A stretch of 64,000 nucleotides of DNA, from positions 322,943,938 through 323,007,937 of the forward strand of contig CM061141.1 in the NCBI GenBank assembly GCA_030789695.1. The letters run 5' to 3'. The notes under the pieces are model-generated. The model was not told where the DNA came from. It searched no databases and was given only the letters and a program-made list of their open reading frames with translations. The DNA is from Scilla litardierei (taxonomy: Eukaryota; Streptophyta; Magnoliopsida; Asparagales; Asparagaceae). Below are positions 22,413-33,869 of the stretch, one piece after another. The first letter of the stretch is position 1. Every line of letters begins with the position of its first letter. A program made the position numbers and the translations under genes.

Positions 22413-24878
22413 TGTCACGCCCCGCTTCCCATTATACTTGGGGCGAGGACGTGAGCAGGTCTGCATGTGCTTAAAGCAAAGAAGATGTACTTTTTCCCCT
22501 TTCTTCTTTGCCTTAAGCACACTAAGTGTAATTTAGCGAAGGCATGTCCCTGCACATGAATCTTCACAAGTAGCACAATTATTCATTACATTACAATACC
22601 AACGTCCAAAGCAAACACACAAGTAATCTTGGCCTAGTATGGTCGTACAATCTGCTGAAAGCAAATACACCCGAAAATACAATACAAATAATACTGAAAT
22701 ATAAATATCCCGCTCTAGCCTTCCATGGGGAGGATCTCAATGTCTTCGTAGCTCTGATCAGCGGGGTCCACCTCTAAGGTAGGATCCTCAAAAGTAGTGT
22801 CCTCTGGGTACTCTGTCTCTGGGCCTAACATATATTTCATCAACATATTGAAATATATGTCAGCGATAAGCTTGGCAAGATATTTAAAGCAATGAATGAA
22901 GAATGACTATAAGGGACAAAAGAGTGTTAGTACATAGTGTATGAAAAGTAAGTGTAGAAAAGTAAAGTATGAGCATACATGGGTTTGCAGTTTTAAAAGT
23001 AAAACAGTTGTAAGTTGAGTATTTGTGCTCGTGATAAGTCCATGTCTGAGTAGGTTATGTTCTCGATACACCCTATCATCGGGGGTTTACCGTGACGCTT
23101 CTTGCTATTCCAGCCTGGAATATGGTCAAGCTGCTTGCCTCCGTTAGTGTGGTTTTGGAGGTAGCCGTAAGGTGTTCAAGCAACAATCACGGACTCACTA
23201 CATGAACCAACCCCACCTAAGTGTTCTGTTTAATCATTGACCAAGTTTCACCCCATCTGTATTCGATGGTTTTATCCTCATCTGTATTCGATGGTTTTAT
23301 CCCCATCTGTATTCGATGGTTTTCACATAGATGTTCGCAACATATTCATTTTTTCCAATTAAATTAGTTTGGTAACATGCAGATAGTGAAAGCATACCAA
23401 TTAAGTTAAAAAGGCAATAAGCAAGGCGAAATATGATATCCGGCTACTAGAATTTGACAAGCACAACAAATTTAGCACTAAGTTTGAACGGCCAGGTTTG
23501 CAGTTCATTTACTTAAAATACTTGCCTTGACGCGGGTGTGGGTGTCCAGGCGGTGGTGACGTGAGGCACATTTTATCTGTTTAAATAGGCTAGTGATCAA
23601 CAACTAGTGGTTAACATCCAGTTAAAATATTTTAAACTAGTTCACTAACATTAACTTAAAAGAACTAACATTAATTCAATATTAATTTAACTTATTAGTT
23701 ACTAACCTATACAAATCATTTACTTACCTGTCACCTATATGATAATAACTTTACAAAGACTTCATAGTAAAACTTTATAAGGAAACTAAAACTAATAACA
23801 ATTTAACTTATAAACTTAATAATAAAAAAATAATAATAATAATTAATAAAAACTTACTTATAATATAACTCTCCCCTCTCTTTACTATCGTCCCCCCCCC
23901 CCCCGCTTCGTTTTCTTTCTTCTTCCTTTTGTTTGTCGAAGCAAGCGCAGGTAAGGGGCAGCGGTGATCAGGATCTCAGGTGACGACGCTCGAGGCGGCT
24001 TCGGGGCAGCGACTCCGGGCTTGGGCGGTTCGAGGCGGCGCGACGCTGAACGACGACGGCGGGAGGATCCGGAGGTCGAGGAGCACAGATCGACGGCGGA
24101 TGGCGATGGCGACTCTGATCGATGGCGGCGACTGAGACATGGGGTAGCACGCGATGATCGGAGGCAGCGCGATTGATACTGGGGTTTGATTTATGGTTTG
24201 TTCTTTGATTTCTGGTTGATTTCAATTTGTAGGGAGGATGGAGGCTGGTTGTTGTTGTAAGGTTGAAGAGAGATGACGATGTGTTGGATTGTAAAGAGAA
24301 GGTGGTTGAGATGATGATGATGCTGTGGTTGTTGGTGGTGGCTGATGGTGAAGGGTGGTAGCTGATTGCTTGTAGTTGTTGGTGGAGGGGATGATGTCGT
24401 TGGAGGGATGGGTTGTTGCTGTGTTGTTGATGCTGTGGATGTTGGTGGTGGATGAGGCTGGTTGCTGTTTTGGTTGTTCTTTCCCTGCTGATGGTTGTTG
24501 TAGGTGTTGTTTAAGAACGAGCGAAGGGTTGTTGTGGTTGTTGGTGGAGGGTGGTTGTCTGTTGTATGGTTGAAGGGGGATGATGATGGCGGATGTGGGA
24601 TGATGGATCTCCCTACATTACGATGGTGTAGTATGGTAATGGTAGTTTAGGAAAAAGTGACTATAATTAGCAATAATTTAATTAGTAATTAACTTTTTAA
24701 TTAAAAAAAATTACGATTTAACATGTTAAAATTACGCTACGGTAAAACCGGAAATAACGACGCGCTCGCGTCGACGCACGGACGAAAAAAATCCCCTCGG
24801 ACGAAATAACTGAATTAACGAAGAAAAAGGAACACAGTCGCAACGATCAAAATACAACTAGGAAAACATGCCATTACA
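22413..24878 (-). repeat. Element A 5' LTR
   Basis: This copy is 2,466 bp, the partner of 236-2654. It keeps an undamaged acidic terminal frame (22715-22824, minus) preceded by an ATGTTAG acceptor-like site. A 51-nt exon-like segment (23526-23576) is flanked by a CAG acceptor and an AAG|GCAAGT GC-type donor. It has three copies of the CATCTGTATTCGATGG repeat (23254-23325) and a C12-14 run near 23893. Confidence 0.87.
22715..22824 (-). CDS. LTR-borne acidic terminal exon in element A (putative)
   Basis: This minus-strand frame of 36 codons ends in a stop at 22715-22717. It is rich in Glu and Asp (ETEYPEDTTFEDPTLEVDP) and enters in phase 1 after a TATATGTTAG acceptor. A GC-AG intron of 701 bp would connect it in frame to the open 51-nt segment at 23526-23576. 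Element D has an equivalent acidic exon at 38721-38821 with the same acceptor context (ATGTTAG then an A/G-CCC-A/C-GAG start). The function is unknown. The link to an upstream exon is inferred from splice motifs and phase only; it could be a leader ORF. Confidence 0.4.
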
Positions 24879-24949
24879 CAAGTCATTTTCCGGGTGTATA
24901 TCCGGGCGCGATCAATAAGTTCCAATAATCTTCCACTTGGGCTATGTGC

Positions 24950-27470
24950 TAAAATTTATAATTATATTTTGTTGTGCATACAACCGAATAAGATCTCAAC
25001 TTACTGTCTTTTTTAATGAGTCAAAAAAATCAGGTCCATCAATTATATTAGCAAGGGATCAAAGAGATCTTCGCCGCAGCAATTGCAGCTCGACCCATCA
25101 GTGGTCACCGTGCTAATATAAAAGAATGACATGGATTATGAAGTGGATGTGTAGCATGGAAATTATATGTAATGTGATCGAACATGTCTATTTCCAACTG
25201 ATCCTCCTTAACCTTAGTGAGATCATAAATATACCAAATCGGTACCAAATCAGAGTGAAGCCGAACTGAACCAAAACTTTATTTCTGATCAGAAAATAAC
25301 CTCAAGCTGAAGCTGGAGACTTAATTTTGTCTATCATATGAGTACCCAAAAGAACAAACTCCCACAAAACTGAATGTTCTTAATAAAATGACATCCATAT
25401 GAGTAGCGAGCTCATAAAACCTTTTGGATGACATTCACTTAGCATAACGGATCCGTAATTACATGGTTTGTTCTGATGTGCTCATTAGACAATTATACAC
25501 TCCTATTATTAACTAACAATCTAGGAACTTGATCTCTGAATATCTAAACGTTGTCGAGTTCCTGTTGTTGCTGGAATATAAAACTGCAGACTTCATTGTC
25601 ACTAAATAAACTGTGTGGTATTTCAACACCATCCCTAATTTGCAGCATAGTGATAAAATACGTAGATATATTTCATGATTTGGATGTCACATAATATGAT
25701 ATGAAATCTAAAGCCATGTCAGAAGAGACTATATAAAGGGAACCATTTAAATCTCTTCTAGTAGATGGCGCCCAACATAGATTTTCATACATACTTTGCA
25801 TCCAATAAATGATCAGAGTCAGTATACCAAAATGATCTCAAACCTTTTTGACTACTGATCTTTGAACATGTAAACCTTTTGTTCTCCATAAATACCGTAA
25901 GACACATTTAGCTGCTGTCAAATGGTCAACTCCTGAACTGAACAATCTGCCCAACACACCTGTAATATATGCAATAATCAAATGCATATAAAACTGAGTA
26001 TACTTTAGACTCCCAATTGGTGAGATATAGGAATCTTCTGATGATTATTCTCAGGGTAATTATTGAGACTAAACTTGTCTCCCACAGAACTTAACATTCA
26101 TTACCACATAGATATTATAGAAATTACATGCTCCCACAAAACTTAAGATATATATAACATCATTAACCATCATCTCAAAACCGAACGAGGTGATCACTTA
26201 ATGAAATTTAATATATCATTAACGATATTGAAATGCTCTACTAATGCCATTATAAACCTTATAGAGTCTTTCATGAAAGCTGAATAGAAAGTCTCTTTAC
26301 AATTAATGCATTCTTTTCTGTATATAGTCTTTGAGTGATATGCTTTAAATCTTTTCTTAATACCCTTTTGAATTCCTTTTTGATTGTAAAAAACTATTTA
26401 CAATCAATACGTTTCAAAGCTAATGGCAATGAGAAAAAGATTTTAAGTATCATTCAAAGTCTTTCTTAATTAATGCATTAATCCATTTTAGAGATGTAGA
26501 ACTTTTATGACTTGATGCAAGTCGAACTTCCATCATCCTAATGTCAACCATATGTTCTTGAGAATTACAATGTAATATTCTAACAATGTACTTTCATCTC
26601 TTTAATGGACTTCCTGAATGGCGATTAGTGCTTTTAGGTGCTAGGGTTTGTCCTTATGAACAATTTCCCGAATGGAAGGAATTGCAACATTATCTTGAAT
26701 TTATTGTGTCTTGAACAATGTCAGAAATACCATCCTGAACAATGCCAACAACACATGTGGGGATATAATCCTCTTCAAGAATAATGTCACTAACTAAATT
26801 TCCTCCCTCAAACTCAGCATCCTCAAATAGGTATGCATTTCCTAATTCATAAACTAACTTAACAGTGGGATTATGTAAAATCATACGAAATAATATCAAC
26901 TTTAAAAATATTCAACAAAACTAGAAAATCATTAGCATTATGTCCTATTTCTTTATTGGGCTTATAAAGCCTTACCTTAGTTGGACATATCCAAACATGC
27001 AAATGATTCATTTGTTAAATATTAGTATTGATACAAGCTGCAATCAATAACATTAGAATTGATATTCTAAATTGTTAATTCTTTCTTTATAACACATGTA
27101 CTTAAACTGCAAGAATCCTAGAAATGAAGCAACATTTCCAAATAAATGAAGATTATAATGATCTTTTAAAGAACTAGAATAAACTAATTTTGAATCAAGA
27201 GACAACCAAATTTTCTATTCATAATTGAACACTTATAACCAAAATTGTTCAAAGCAGAAATGGAAATCCGAATTCCGTTAAAAACGGTACATAATGGTCT
27301 CATAAAATTCAAATACAATCAAGCCTTTAAAAGAAATACTAAATTTAATTTGCTTCTACTTGAACCATCTTGCCATTGCCCATATCGATGTATCTTTCAC
27401 CATCATTTGGCTCTTGGCATTTTAGGCAATCCTGTATAGACACAATGATGTGAATGGTTATACCAGGATC
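24950..27470 (-). pseudogene. Element G pol remnants
   Basis: Pieces of a copia polyprotein read in order on the minus strand across many stops. At about 27230-27440 there is a pre-integrase segment of the ERYIDMGNGKMVQVEA type. At 26690-26899 an open stretch contains YELGNAYLFEDAEFEGGN, which follows integrase in this group. At about 26250-26440 RT-like sequence can be followed (KGYTQKEG region). At about 25480-25640 an RNase H motif (KSAVLYSSNNRNST) is seen, and near 25445 DPL of the terminal DPLTKGL motif. The integrase catalytic core is missing, which implies a deletion near 26900-27230. Confidence 0.72.
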
Positions 27471-27538
27471 TTTCCATCACGTGTCTATAAGTACCAAAGG
27501 TTACGGGAAAAGAAATTAACTTAGAATTAAACCAAATT

Positions 27539-28204
27539 TCACAGCATACCTTTCTTATCTTTAGTGGTAGAGATCATATGAGCACTTTTCTGTCTTCCTT
27601 GCTCAAGTCTGTTCTCTTCCTGGACACAGTACGAGATGAGCTCATTCAGAGACCAAGGCTCATCCTTCAGATTGTAGCTTATCTTAAACTGGTTGAACTG
27701 TGATGGAAGAGATATCAAAACAAAATGCACTAGCAGAGCCTCAGAGAGGTTTGGCTCAAGTGCTTTCAACCTTGAAGCAATATTAGACATCTTCAATATG
27801 TGCTCCCTAATGTTTCCCGTACCCTTATACCTCATTGAATTTAGATTTGTCAAGAGTGTACCAATTTCACCCCTTTCATTCTTAACAAATCTATTTTCAA
27901 TATTAGAAAGGAATCCTTTAGCTGTAGTAATTTTATCTGAAATAGTGCCCCTGAGATTTTCTGGAATAACATTCTTCATAAGCATTAGGCACATGCAATT
28001 TAATCTCTTCCACTCTTCCATCTCCCTCTGTGAAACAGAGGTACTCTCTTTAGTGAGTGGTGGAGGACTTTGAGTCCTTAATGCCAGATCAAGATCCATG
28101 ACTCCGAGGATTATCAAAAGATTCTCCTTCCATGCCTTGAAGTTAGTACCATTAAGTACTGGAATAGATTTGAGGTTGGCAGAAAAATTTTCAGGAATAA
28201 TAGC
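27539..28204 (-). pseudogene. Element G gag (copia UBN2-type)
   Basis: The minus strand encodes a copia Gag. The N-terminus (28204 downward) has the IPENFSANLKSIPVLNGTNF motif, then FKAWKENLLIILGVMDLDLALR, continuing through a UBN2 capsid region (…LVHFVLISLPSQFNQFK…) to 27539. No ATG is visible at the start of the conserved motif; the first in-frame ATG is internal at 28117. The zinc knuckle that should follow is not readable, so the C-terminus is lost. The capsid part itself is open for 192 codons, longer than anything left of pol. Confidence 0.8.
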
Positions 28205-30164
28205 TTAAAAAGAGAACAAGCAAACAATTTTAACATGTTCATTTAAGTATTAAACAAAACAACACCAAATTTAAATTAATGCTATTTTCTCATCTCAAGA
28301 CATCCACCACTAGCCCAATATTTATCTTTGGATAATCTATTGACTAGTCATTGACATTTTATTGTAGCAATCAGACAATGACAATAATAACGTGCCAAAA
28401 ATAAAACTTCATTTGGGCCGAATTAAATTTGCATGCATTGATCTCACTAATCATCACCTCGTCTATTGCCACAGGTGCGCATGAAATGGTATAGAACGGT
28501 AATCTTCCTTTGGGCCGATTAAGCATTCTTATGAAAATCATTAGCAGATTAAATTCTTTTTATATTTATGAAATGAAATAATGCAAAACAATAGAGCCCA
28601 CTTTAACGAGATGATGATTGCACGAATTCATTTCAAAAAATATATACCTTTGCAAAATTTTAATCTATGTCACAATTTAATACATGAATTTATACTTTAA
28701 GTGGAGATATTCAAGTCCACTTTTATTCAAAATCAAATTTAAGGCAAACAAAATTTTCATACAAAAGTATGTATTCAACTTGTTATATTTCGAGAGTAAA
28801 ATTAATCTTCACAAGAAAACCCACTTTGGTGAGTTGATGATCCAATCAATCCATATTCGAAATATATAATTAATTGTGCCAAAAAATTGAAATTTGAAAC
28901 TAAACTGAATTTAACACAAAATGATTACACTAAGTGGAAATATATATAAAAACCTTTTATTCCACCTTTCAAACCATTATTTTGATTAAATAAAATCCAT
29001 AGATTCAACACAAATTTTCCCCTTTAAAATGAGGTATATAGGTGTACTAATGTGTATATGAACATACATAGAAATATATATATATATATACACACCCTAT
29101 CCCATTTTATATATAGCTTTAAAATGTGTCAAAATTCCTTAAGGCCATTTACTTGATGGTTAGTGCACAAAATTCCTTACGGCCTTTTAAACTTATCTTT
29201 GAGGAGAAATATATGTTAGAGCTTTTTATTTGCTACCAAAGAAAACACTTGAATTTTGTGTTTTAATTTAAATCTAAATTTAGGCGAACTGAATTTTTAT
29301 ACCAAGGTATGAAGTCTACTTGTTATATACCGAAATATATATATGTATATGGTTTTAAGCCTTAAACTTAGAATTTAAATTTATTTTTGCACAATCAACA
29401 CAAAATTTATCTTTGAGGAGAAATATAAACTAAAGCTTCTTATTTCATCCTTCAATCCAAATTAAACTCAATATTGGGCACCCAATCATACAATAGTATG
29501 TATTTAACCGTTTATGTTCCGAAATAATAATAATTTAACTGGAGAGTCCACTTTGGTGGGGTCTCGTAATGATTAAAATTATTTCGAAACATATAATCTA
29601 ATGTACCCAACAATTGAGTTTAAGATGAAAATAAACTTTAAATGTAAATATATGTGAAAAACGCTTTATTTACTCCTTCGATTCAGTTAAAATTCAATTA
29701 GGCAACTGATAATACAACACATGTATTTAACTGTTTACATTCCGAAATAATAACAATTTTAATAGTAGAACCCACTTTGGTGGAATTTCACAAAATTAGA
29801 ATTATTTCAAAATATATATGTAAATGAATTTTGCCTAAAGAATTAAAATTGGAGTGAACTTAATTTAACACACAAATAAAACCGAATGAGGAAATATACA
29901 CTAGATGGCCTTTTATTTCCTCTAATTATTAGTGCATTAATATATCCAAAATAGGGCTTTAAAAGAACAAGAGTAGCCCCAAAATAGGGTTTGAACATAC
30001 CAAAAATTCAATTTAAGCCCAAAATTAGGCCAAAACATGCCCAAATTTAAAAGCCCATATGCTGAAAAATTTAAATTTTTTTGAAAAATATAATTTTTTT
30101 GAAAAATAATCTGTTTGGGCCTAATTTGGCCCAAAATCTGCTCGGGTTAGAAACCCTAGCAGAA

Positions 30165-30800
30165 GTTTTGGCCCTACCAGGGGCCGGCCGCCGCCGGCCC
30201 TTTTCCATCATCTCCGACGCCGGCAGGGGGGCCGGCTCCTGCCTCAGTTGACAGGGGCGGCATGGGCCGCTCCTTTCCTCATCGCACAGGTGCCAGGGGC
30301 GCCTGCCGTCTATCAACAGGGGCGACAAACGCTGCCCCTTTTCTGTGTCTCGCAGGCACCGGAGGGCGCCTGCGGTCTCATCGAAGGGGAGGCGCAGCGG
30401 AGCACCGGCCCCTCCCCGGCCTGTCGGGCCGAATGGGGCGGCGATTGGCCGCAATCGCCGCCTCCTTTTCCCGTATCAAAGACAGCAGGCCCCCGTTGGG
30501 GGGCCTGTGTTTGTGTCGCAAGGGGGGCGGCATGGCACCGACCCCCCTTGCCAGAAAAAGCTCTCCAGGGGGTGGCGAGCCGTCGCCCCCTCTGTGACCT
30601 AACGGGGGCGGCGTGAGCCGCCCCCTTTTGCCCAGATCCCGCCGGAGGGGGGCGACTGGAAGCCGGCCCCCCCTTTCCCCTCTGTGTAACCTACATGGGA
30701 GGTTTCGCCGCCCCTTTTTGATATGTGTCGACGCCGGCATCGTCGGCGTCGATCCCTCTTTTGCTGTGTCGGGCGACGGCCGGCGGGCCGCCTCCGACAT
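30165..30800 (-). repeat. GC-rich structured block in element G leader
   Basis: The block has recurring GGGGCGGC…GCCGCCCC and GCCGGC motifs that can pair locally, for example GACGCCGGCATCGTCGGCGTC at 30730-30750 and CCGTTGGGGGGCC near 30492. Open frames on both strands are a by-product of the low stop-codon density and look like no known protein. It sits in the same leader position as the hairpin array of element F (49880-50455). Confidence 0.55.
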
Positions 30801-30988
30801 ATGGTTCGTGAAAAATAATTTTTTTAAACAGGAAAAATCAATCAAAACCCCAATTTTTCACAGATCTGAAACTTAAAACTGATAAAAAAACGAATTTTTA
30901 ACAGATCCGAATCCAGAAGCAGACTAAAAATATGATTTTTATCAGATCTGAATTTACAAGCAAACAAAATCTCAAGATCCAAGCATGG

Positions 30989-31002
30989 TGGCTCTGATAT
31001 CA
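30989..31002 (-). other. Element G primer-binding site (tRNA-Met-like)
   Basis: On the minus strand TGATATCAGAGCCAC starts two to three bases inside the 5' LTR. It matches the initiator tRNA-Met PBS (TGGTATCAGAGC) except for one base. Confidence 0.78.
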
Positions 31003-31004
31003 CT

Positions 31005-31535
31005 TGTAGAAACTGAAGATCTAGATTAATGTATTCAAGCCAAATAATACAGATCTAGATATACCACATGCTGATTCTTAAAACATTAACATACTCTGTT
31101 TAGCGGAAGCATACCTGAATCCATCGCTAATATTCTGAAAGAGATCATGACGATAACGTGGCGGATGATCTTCCAGAACAGCACGAATCAACCGTTGGAG
31201 AAATCCTTTGGCTTTCTCCCGGTTTCTCTCTTAGCGACCGAGCGTAGAAAAGACGGCTAACTTGTTCGTGTGCTCCAGGGATCATGACCGCATATTTATA
31301 GGGGCTAGCCCCCTTAGCCATAGGTTTTCCAATTCGGCCCATCAACGAATTGAAGCCCAATAGTCACCACACATAAAGGCCCACAACCTACCTGACTCAT
31401 TTAAGCCCACTTAACTTATAAATGAGATCACTTATACATTGGGCTTTAATATGACAGTGTAGCACCATATAATTATTTATCGCATATAAGCCCAATGTTG
31501 GATTAAGATCCAACTTAGTTAGATAAGTTCCAACA
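31005..31535 (-). repeat. Element G 5' LTR
   Basis: This 531-bp LTR reads TGTTGGAACTTATC … TTTCTACA on the minus strand, with a TATAAATA box in complement at about 31293-31301. The TG…CA ends and the adjacent PBS define it. The 3' partner is not found beyond a few bases near 24927. Confidence 0.75.
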
Positions 31536-32960
31536 TGTGTGCCTTGGGTTATATTTCTTCTGTTTCAGAAATTGGGATTCAGATATGGAATTTTGTGCAG
31601 TTGAAATAGATTCATGAATGCCTTGGTATTTTAATTACTATGTTTTGTTTGCTGTCTCTGACATGGGCTAGTGTAGATTGTGGTGGAGTTATTATGGCTT
31701 TTGACCATCTGTAGCATGTGTGAATTGGGAATTTTATCTTGTGTTTCAGAAAATGCTTTGTGCACTTATGATTTCTTTGATGTTTCTGCATTGGTCTCTT
31801 GTACACTGTGTTGGAGTTGTTGTGGCTTTTTGCCATATGTATCATGTGTGCCTTGGGATTTTCTGCATTGCATGTGCCTTGGGATTTCTTGTGTTTCTTT
31901 TCTATCTCTGACTTGGGCTTTTGCAGTATACCATAGAAAAAATTTCTTTGCTGTCTCTGTCACCTACATGCTTGCCTGGGGATATTTTCTCAACTGTTTT
32001 CTTTTCTTTATCTGCATTGGACTCTTGTACAATGTGTTGGATTTGGTGTGGTTGTTGGCACTCTGTATCATGTCTGCATATGGATTTTTTTTCATGTTTT
32101 TGTGTTAAAGTTAGTTTGGATTTTGTCAATCTGGAGCATGACTGCCTTTGCATTTTTTTAACTTGGGTGTCTTGGATTTTCTGTTTATGGGTTGTTGTGG
32201 CTGTTTGCCCTATATATCATGTGTGCCTTGTGAATATCTGCTTTGCCTGGGTATTGGATTTTTATGATATGCAAGAAGGATATAATATTTTTTGTAACTT
32301 TAGTTCAAAAATCCCAATGATAAAAATGGAGCATATTGTTTATCCTTCATACTGGATGTCATGCAATTAGGTTACTTCATTCCCCAAGTTGGACCAGAAT
32401 TTGATTGATATGGATTTTGTGAGTTGGTAATTATCCAAGAAATGGTTTGAGATGGATTTGAAATGTAAGTTGGCATTTTGAAGCATGTGTGCATTGGGAT
32501 TTTTTAACCATGTTGTCTTTGCTTGAGCTGAAGTGGGCTTGGTTGGCTTCACATTCATGACGTGGGCTTGTGTGGGTAGATAATGACGAGCCATTGCCAA
32601 TCAACAAGAAGGGGAAATGGAGAAATTTTTTCCTAAGGGCGTATGATTGAAAAACTATATGAATGTCCCCAATATGCTTCATGCAAGTTTTTAAAGCTTT
32701 TGGCTTTAGTTGGTTGTTGTGTGGGGTTTGAAGTGATTTTTAGTTTGTCAATATGCTTCATGTTTCCATTGGCAATCTGCTTCTGATATGATTTGCTCTT
32801 ATTTGTGTGACTTGTTTGAGTTCTGAATGATGCCGCCAACATTACCATGCCAATGTTCATTACTTTTTGTAGGTATGCTTTTCACTCAATCTATTCCAAT
32901 TATCACTCTTTTATATTTAATATGTTATATGTTAAGGGGGAATTTTTTTGTTAATCTTGC
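31536..32960. repeat. T-rich tract with diverged roughly 120-bp repeats
   Basis: Phrases such as TGTATCATGTGTGCCTTGGGATTT, TTGTGTTTCAGAAA and GTACA(C/A)TGTGTTGGA(G/T)TT recur with divergence at about 31540, 31690, 31800, 32030 and 32190, and again near 33750. They make an imperfect tandem series. The tract is T-rich on the plus strand, like plant introns, and precedes the GRF-like ORF. No coding frame is supported. Confidence 0.5.
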
Positions 32961-32969
32961 TAGGTACAC

Positions 32970-33446
32970 ATGAGTTTCGGATCGAGCTCTTTTAGTCAAT
33001 CTCAACCTAGAGATGAGATGTGGGGGGAGTTGGCTGCCGATGGAGATGACTTCAATATGTCAATGTGGGTTGTGTTTGCTGAAGAGGACGTCATGGACCC
33101 GATTAAACCAGGCCAATGTTTTTGGAGTTTTACAGCTCGCGAGCGTCCGTGCTCATTCTTCCAATGGAAGGATCCCCCACACCTTGAGTGGTCCAAACAA
33201 GTGATACTACATTTACTGGATGAGAGTGAAAGACGGCCCAAGACTGATGGTGCTGTGACACCATTGTCTGAGAGGAGGCTGTTAGATATAGAGGGTCATA
33301 TGGATCAGGTTGTAGGACTTATAGAGAGAAACAATGTGAAAGTTGAGAGCATCATAAACAATTACCGCTCCAGTAAGTTGGCATTGTTCTCTCTCTTAGG
33401 TCTTATCTTATTATTGTTGTTGTTGATGTATCACAATATCGATTGA
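32970..33446 (+). CDS. GRF-type zinc-finger-like protein with C-terminal membrane segment (probably degraded)
   Basis: The 158-codon frame has a core resembling the second half of a GRF zinc finger (PGQCFWSFTARERPCSFFQW, then KDPP). Plant GRF proteins have a NPGRRFWACP…CGFFQW pattern here. The first half of the finger (CxCG) is absent, so the protein either starts in an upstream exon or has lost zinc binding. Residues about 95-125 could be helical, and residues 134-154 (LALFSLLGLILLLLLLMY) form a strong membrane anchor. Short GRF proteins with such anchors (At4g04775-like) are common and amplified in plants. The ATG follows a CTAG acceptor-like site at about 32961. It lies inside a likely PIF/Harbinger-type unit ending at 34096. 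Function unknown. Confidence 0.5.
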   Translation: MSFGSSSFSQSQPRDEMWGELAADGDDFNMSMWVVFAEEDVMDPIKPGQCFWSFTARERPCSFFQWKDPPHLEWSKQVILHLLDESERRPKTDGAVTPLSERRLLDIEGHMDQVVGLIERNNVKVESIINNYRSSKLALFSLLGLILLLLLLMYHNID

Positions 33447-33840
33447 TGTGGAGATATACATTTGTGGCTTTGCTAGCGATCTGGTGGGTTGTTGTATATT
33501 GAGGTGGATGGGTTGTGGATGCTATTTTGTTGTAATATATGGTGTATCTACATTGGGCTTTTGTAAATATGTGGTGGATTTGTGAATGAATTTGGCCAGA
33601 TATTGCATGCAATCTTTGGGATTTTTTATATTCTTTTGTCTTTTGTACGTAGTGATGGATATTTGATGGAATACAGCAATCTGTTGGAAGCGGGGCAATG
33701 GGGTTTTGGAAACTATTTTGTCTTTGTTGTATTTTCATTGTGCTTATGTATTGTGTGTTGGATTTGCGAAGGATTTTGACCCTCTGTTCCATTCATAACT
33801 GGGGATTTTTTTTCAAGCTTCACTTGTTATTTTTTCTAAA
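33447..33840. other. Non-coding sequence 3' of the GRF-like ORF
   Basis: The sequence is T/G-rich on the plus strand and contains one more diverged copy of the upstream repeat (about 33745-33815). No supported gene or signal was seen. Confidence 0.4.
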
Positions 33841-33869
33841 TGCATGTGGGGGTCATTGTTCTCCTATGT

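Larger units (their letters stand above)
236..24878 (-). mobile_element. Element A: decayed Ty3/gypsy (Tekay/Del-type chromovirus), split by B and C
   Basis: Two related long terminal repeats (236-2654 and 22413-24878) bound a minus-strand gag-pol region. Both start TGTAA and end TGACA on the coding strand. Order on the minus strand is 5' LTR, PBS, gag, intron, protease, reverse transcriptase, RNase H, integrase with chromodomain-like tail, PPT, 3' LTR. Without the inserted element B and one TSD copy the internal region is about 4.73 kb, almost the same as intact element D (4.75 kb). Frameshifts and stops break gag and pol, so it cannot encode its own mobility. The flanking pentamers AAAGT/CAAGT are consistent with a degraded TSD. 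This is the oldest layer of the left-hand nest. Confidence 0.88.
28205..31004 (-). other. Element G leader, unusually long, AT-rich then GC-rich
   Basis: About 2.8 kb separate the PBS from the gag motif. From 28205 to about 30160 it is AT-rich with repeated segments of the type CCCACTTTGGTG (about 28820, 29550, 29770) and a (TA)n run at 29073-29090. From about 30165 to 30800 it switches sharply to very GC-rich sequence, then returns to AT-rich sequence to 31004. No protein-coding gene is supported. Confidence 0.6.
24927..31535 (-). mobile_element. Element G: heavily decayed Ty1/copia
   Basis: A 5' LTR (31005-31535), a PBS, a gag region and a scattered pol lie in order on the minus strand. 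The left end at 24927 is set by TATTGGAACTTAT following CCCAAGTGGAAGAT, which resembles the copia PPT/LTR junction and matches the first bases of the 5' LTR. Only about 14 bases of the 3' LTR are recognisable, so that LTR is truncated or replaced. Numerous stops, frameshifts and a missing integrase core show long decay. Confidence 0.75.

Noticed and set aside
24879..24926. A complete 3' LTR for element G
   Set aside because: Only the first dozen bases match the 5' LTR; the rest is unrelated, so no LTR is called.
30071..30876. Several long frames on both strands in the GC-rich leader of element G
   Set aside because: They overlap in all frames and follow from few stop codons in GC-rich DNA; no domain is visible.
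32632..32655. TAAGGGCGTATGATTG as left terminus of the Harbinger-type unit
   Set aside because: Only the first bases match the right terminus GGGCCTGTTCGG, and the flanking trinucleotide is not clearly TTA. The left end was left undefined.
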